A DNA stretch of 5,569 bases, from the NCBI GenBank assembly GCA_937989795.1, contig CALKBB010000389.1, forward strand, positions 1-5,569. Direction: 5' to 3'. A model generated the notes under the pieces. The model saw only the letters and a list, made by a program, of their open reading frames with translations. It was not told the DNA's origin and ran no database searches. Origin of the DNA: an uncultured Collinsella sp. (GTDB taxonomy: Bacteria; Actinomycetota; Coriobacteriia; Coriobacteriales; Coriobacteriaceae). Shown here one piece after another: positions 5,404-5,569 of the stretch (the stretch's first letter is position 1; each line of letters opens with the position of its first letter). Both the position numbers and the translations under genes were made by a program.

Positions 5404-5444
5404 AACCTGCCAAAAGAGGACGGGTTTACTTTGGCAGGTTTTAT
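5401..5444 (+). terminator. Intrinsic terminator of the M18 aminopeptidase gene
   Basis: TAAAACCTGCCAAA (5401-5414) pairs perfectly over 14 bp with TTTGGCAGGTTTTA (5430-5443) around a 15-base loop, and the stem ends in TTTTAT. The 5' arm begins with the TAA stop codon itself, so a terminating ribosome covers the base of the stem. The A-tract/T-tract symmetry could let it work in both directions. Confidence 0.9.
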
Positions 5445-5569
5445 CTGGGCAAATGCTTCAACGCCAACAGCTGGACGGAATTGTTAAGACACCGCGGGTT
5501 GAGCAAACGTCAGCGAGCGATGTCCAGAGCGAACAAGTCGGCATGAAAAAGGCGAGGCATTGACCTTCT
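5445..5569. other. Right-edge segment with no supported feature
   Basis: After the terminator the last 125 bases show no recognisable gene, RNA or strong repeat. An ATG frame of 36 codons (5453-5563, plus strand) has no ribosome site and a composition like random sequence. The segment may be upstream DNA of a gene beyond the window. Confidence 0.5.

Noticed and set aside
5453..5563. 36-codon plus-strand frame after the terminator
   Set aside because: No ribosome binding site, no recognisable sequence, and its length is within chance.

Overview
The window looks like a piece of a high-GC, Gram-positive chromosome. The best guess is a gut actinobacterium of the class Coriobacteriia, Collinsella-like. 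This is inferred from the GC-rich codon use, the AGGA/AGGAG ribosome binding sites, and the mix of a GGNG-type 6-phosphofructokinase, an M18 aminopeptidase and a choloylglycine-hydrolase-fold enzyme. No rRNA, tRNA or marker gene settles the taxonomy.

Layout: (i) 1-171 holds no gene but carries a perfect 26-bp inverted repeat (54-122). (ii) 172-1092 (-) encodes a 306-residue membrane-anchored XRE/Cro-type regulator with three tandem 18-residue repeats between its HTH domain and four predicted membrane segments. (iii) 1093-1550 is a gene-free stretch of about 460 bp packed with palindromes. It holds a second repeat related to the one at 54-122, a pair of short direct repeats, and a large nested inverted repeat (1375-1559) whose right arm runs into the 3' end of the next gene. 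(iv) 1551-2630 (-) is a 6-phosphofructokinase gene (pfkA type). (v) 2669-2701 is a GC-rich hairpin between pfkA and the gene upstream of it. (vi) 2771-3856 (-) is an N-terminal nucleophile (Ntn) hydrolase of the choloylglycine hydrolase / linear amide C-N hydrolase family with an N-terminal membrane anchor. (vii) 3857-4017 is a divergent intergenic region. (viii) 4018-5403 (+) is an M18 metallo-aminopeptidase, closed by a strong intrinsic terminator that begins at its own stop codon. (ix) 5445-5569 shows nothing convincing.

The genes do not form an obvious pathway. The three minus-strand genes are separated by 140 and 458 bp with hairpins between them, so they are probably separate transcription units. 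The M18 peptidase is divergent from the Ntn hydrolase. PFK serves glycolysis, the M18 enzyme cytoplasmic peptide turnover, and the Ntn hydrolase probably amide hydrolysis at the outer face of the membrane. The part least explained by known genes is 1-1559: a membrane-bound regulator flanked by two copies of a TTGCGGTGA-ended palindromic element, followed by a cloverleaf-like inverted repeat abutting pfkA.
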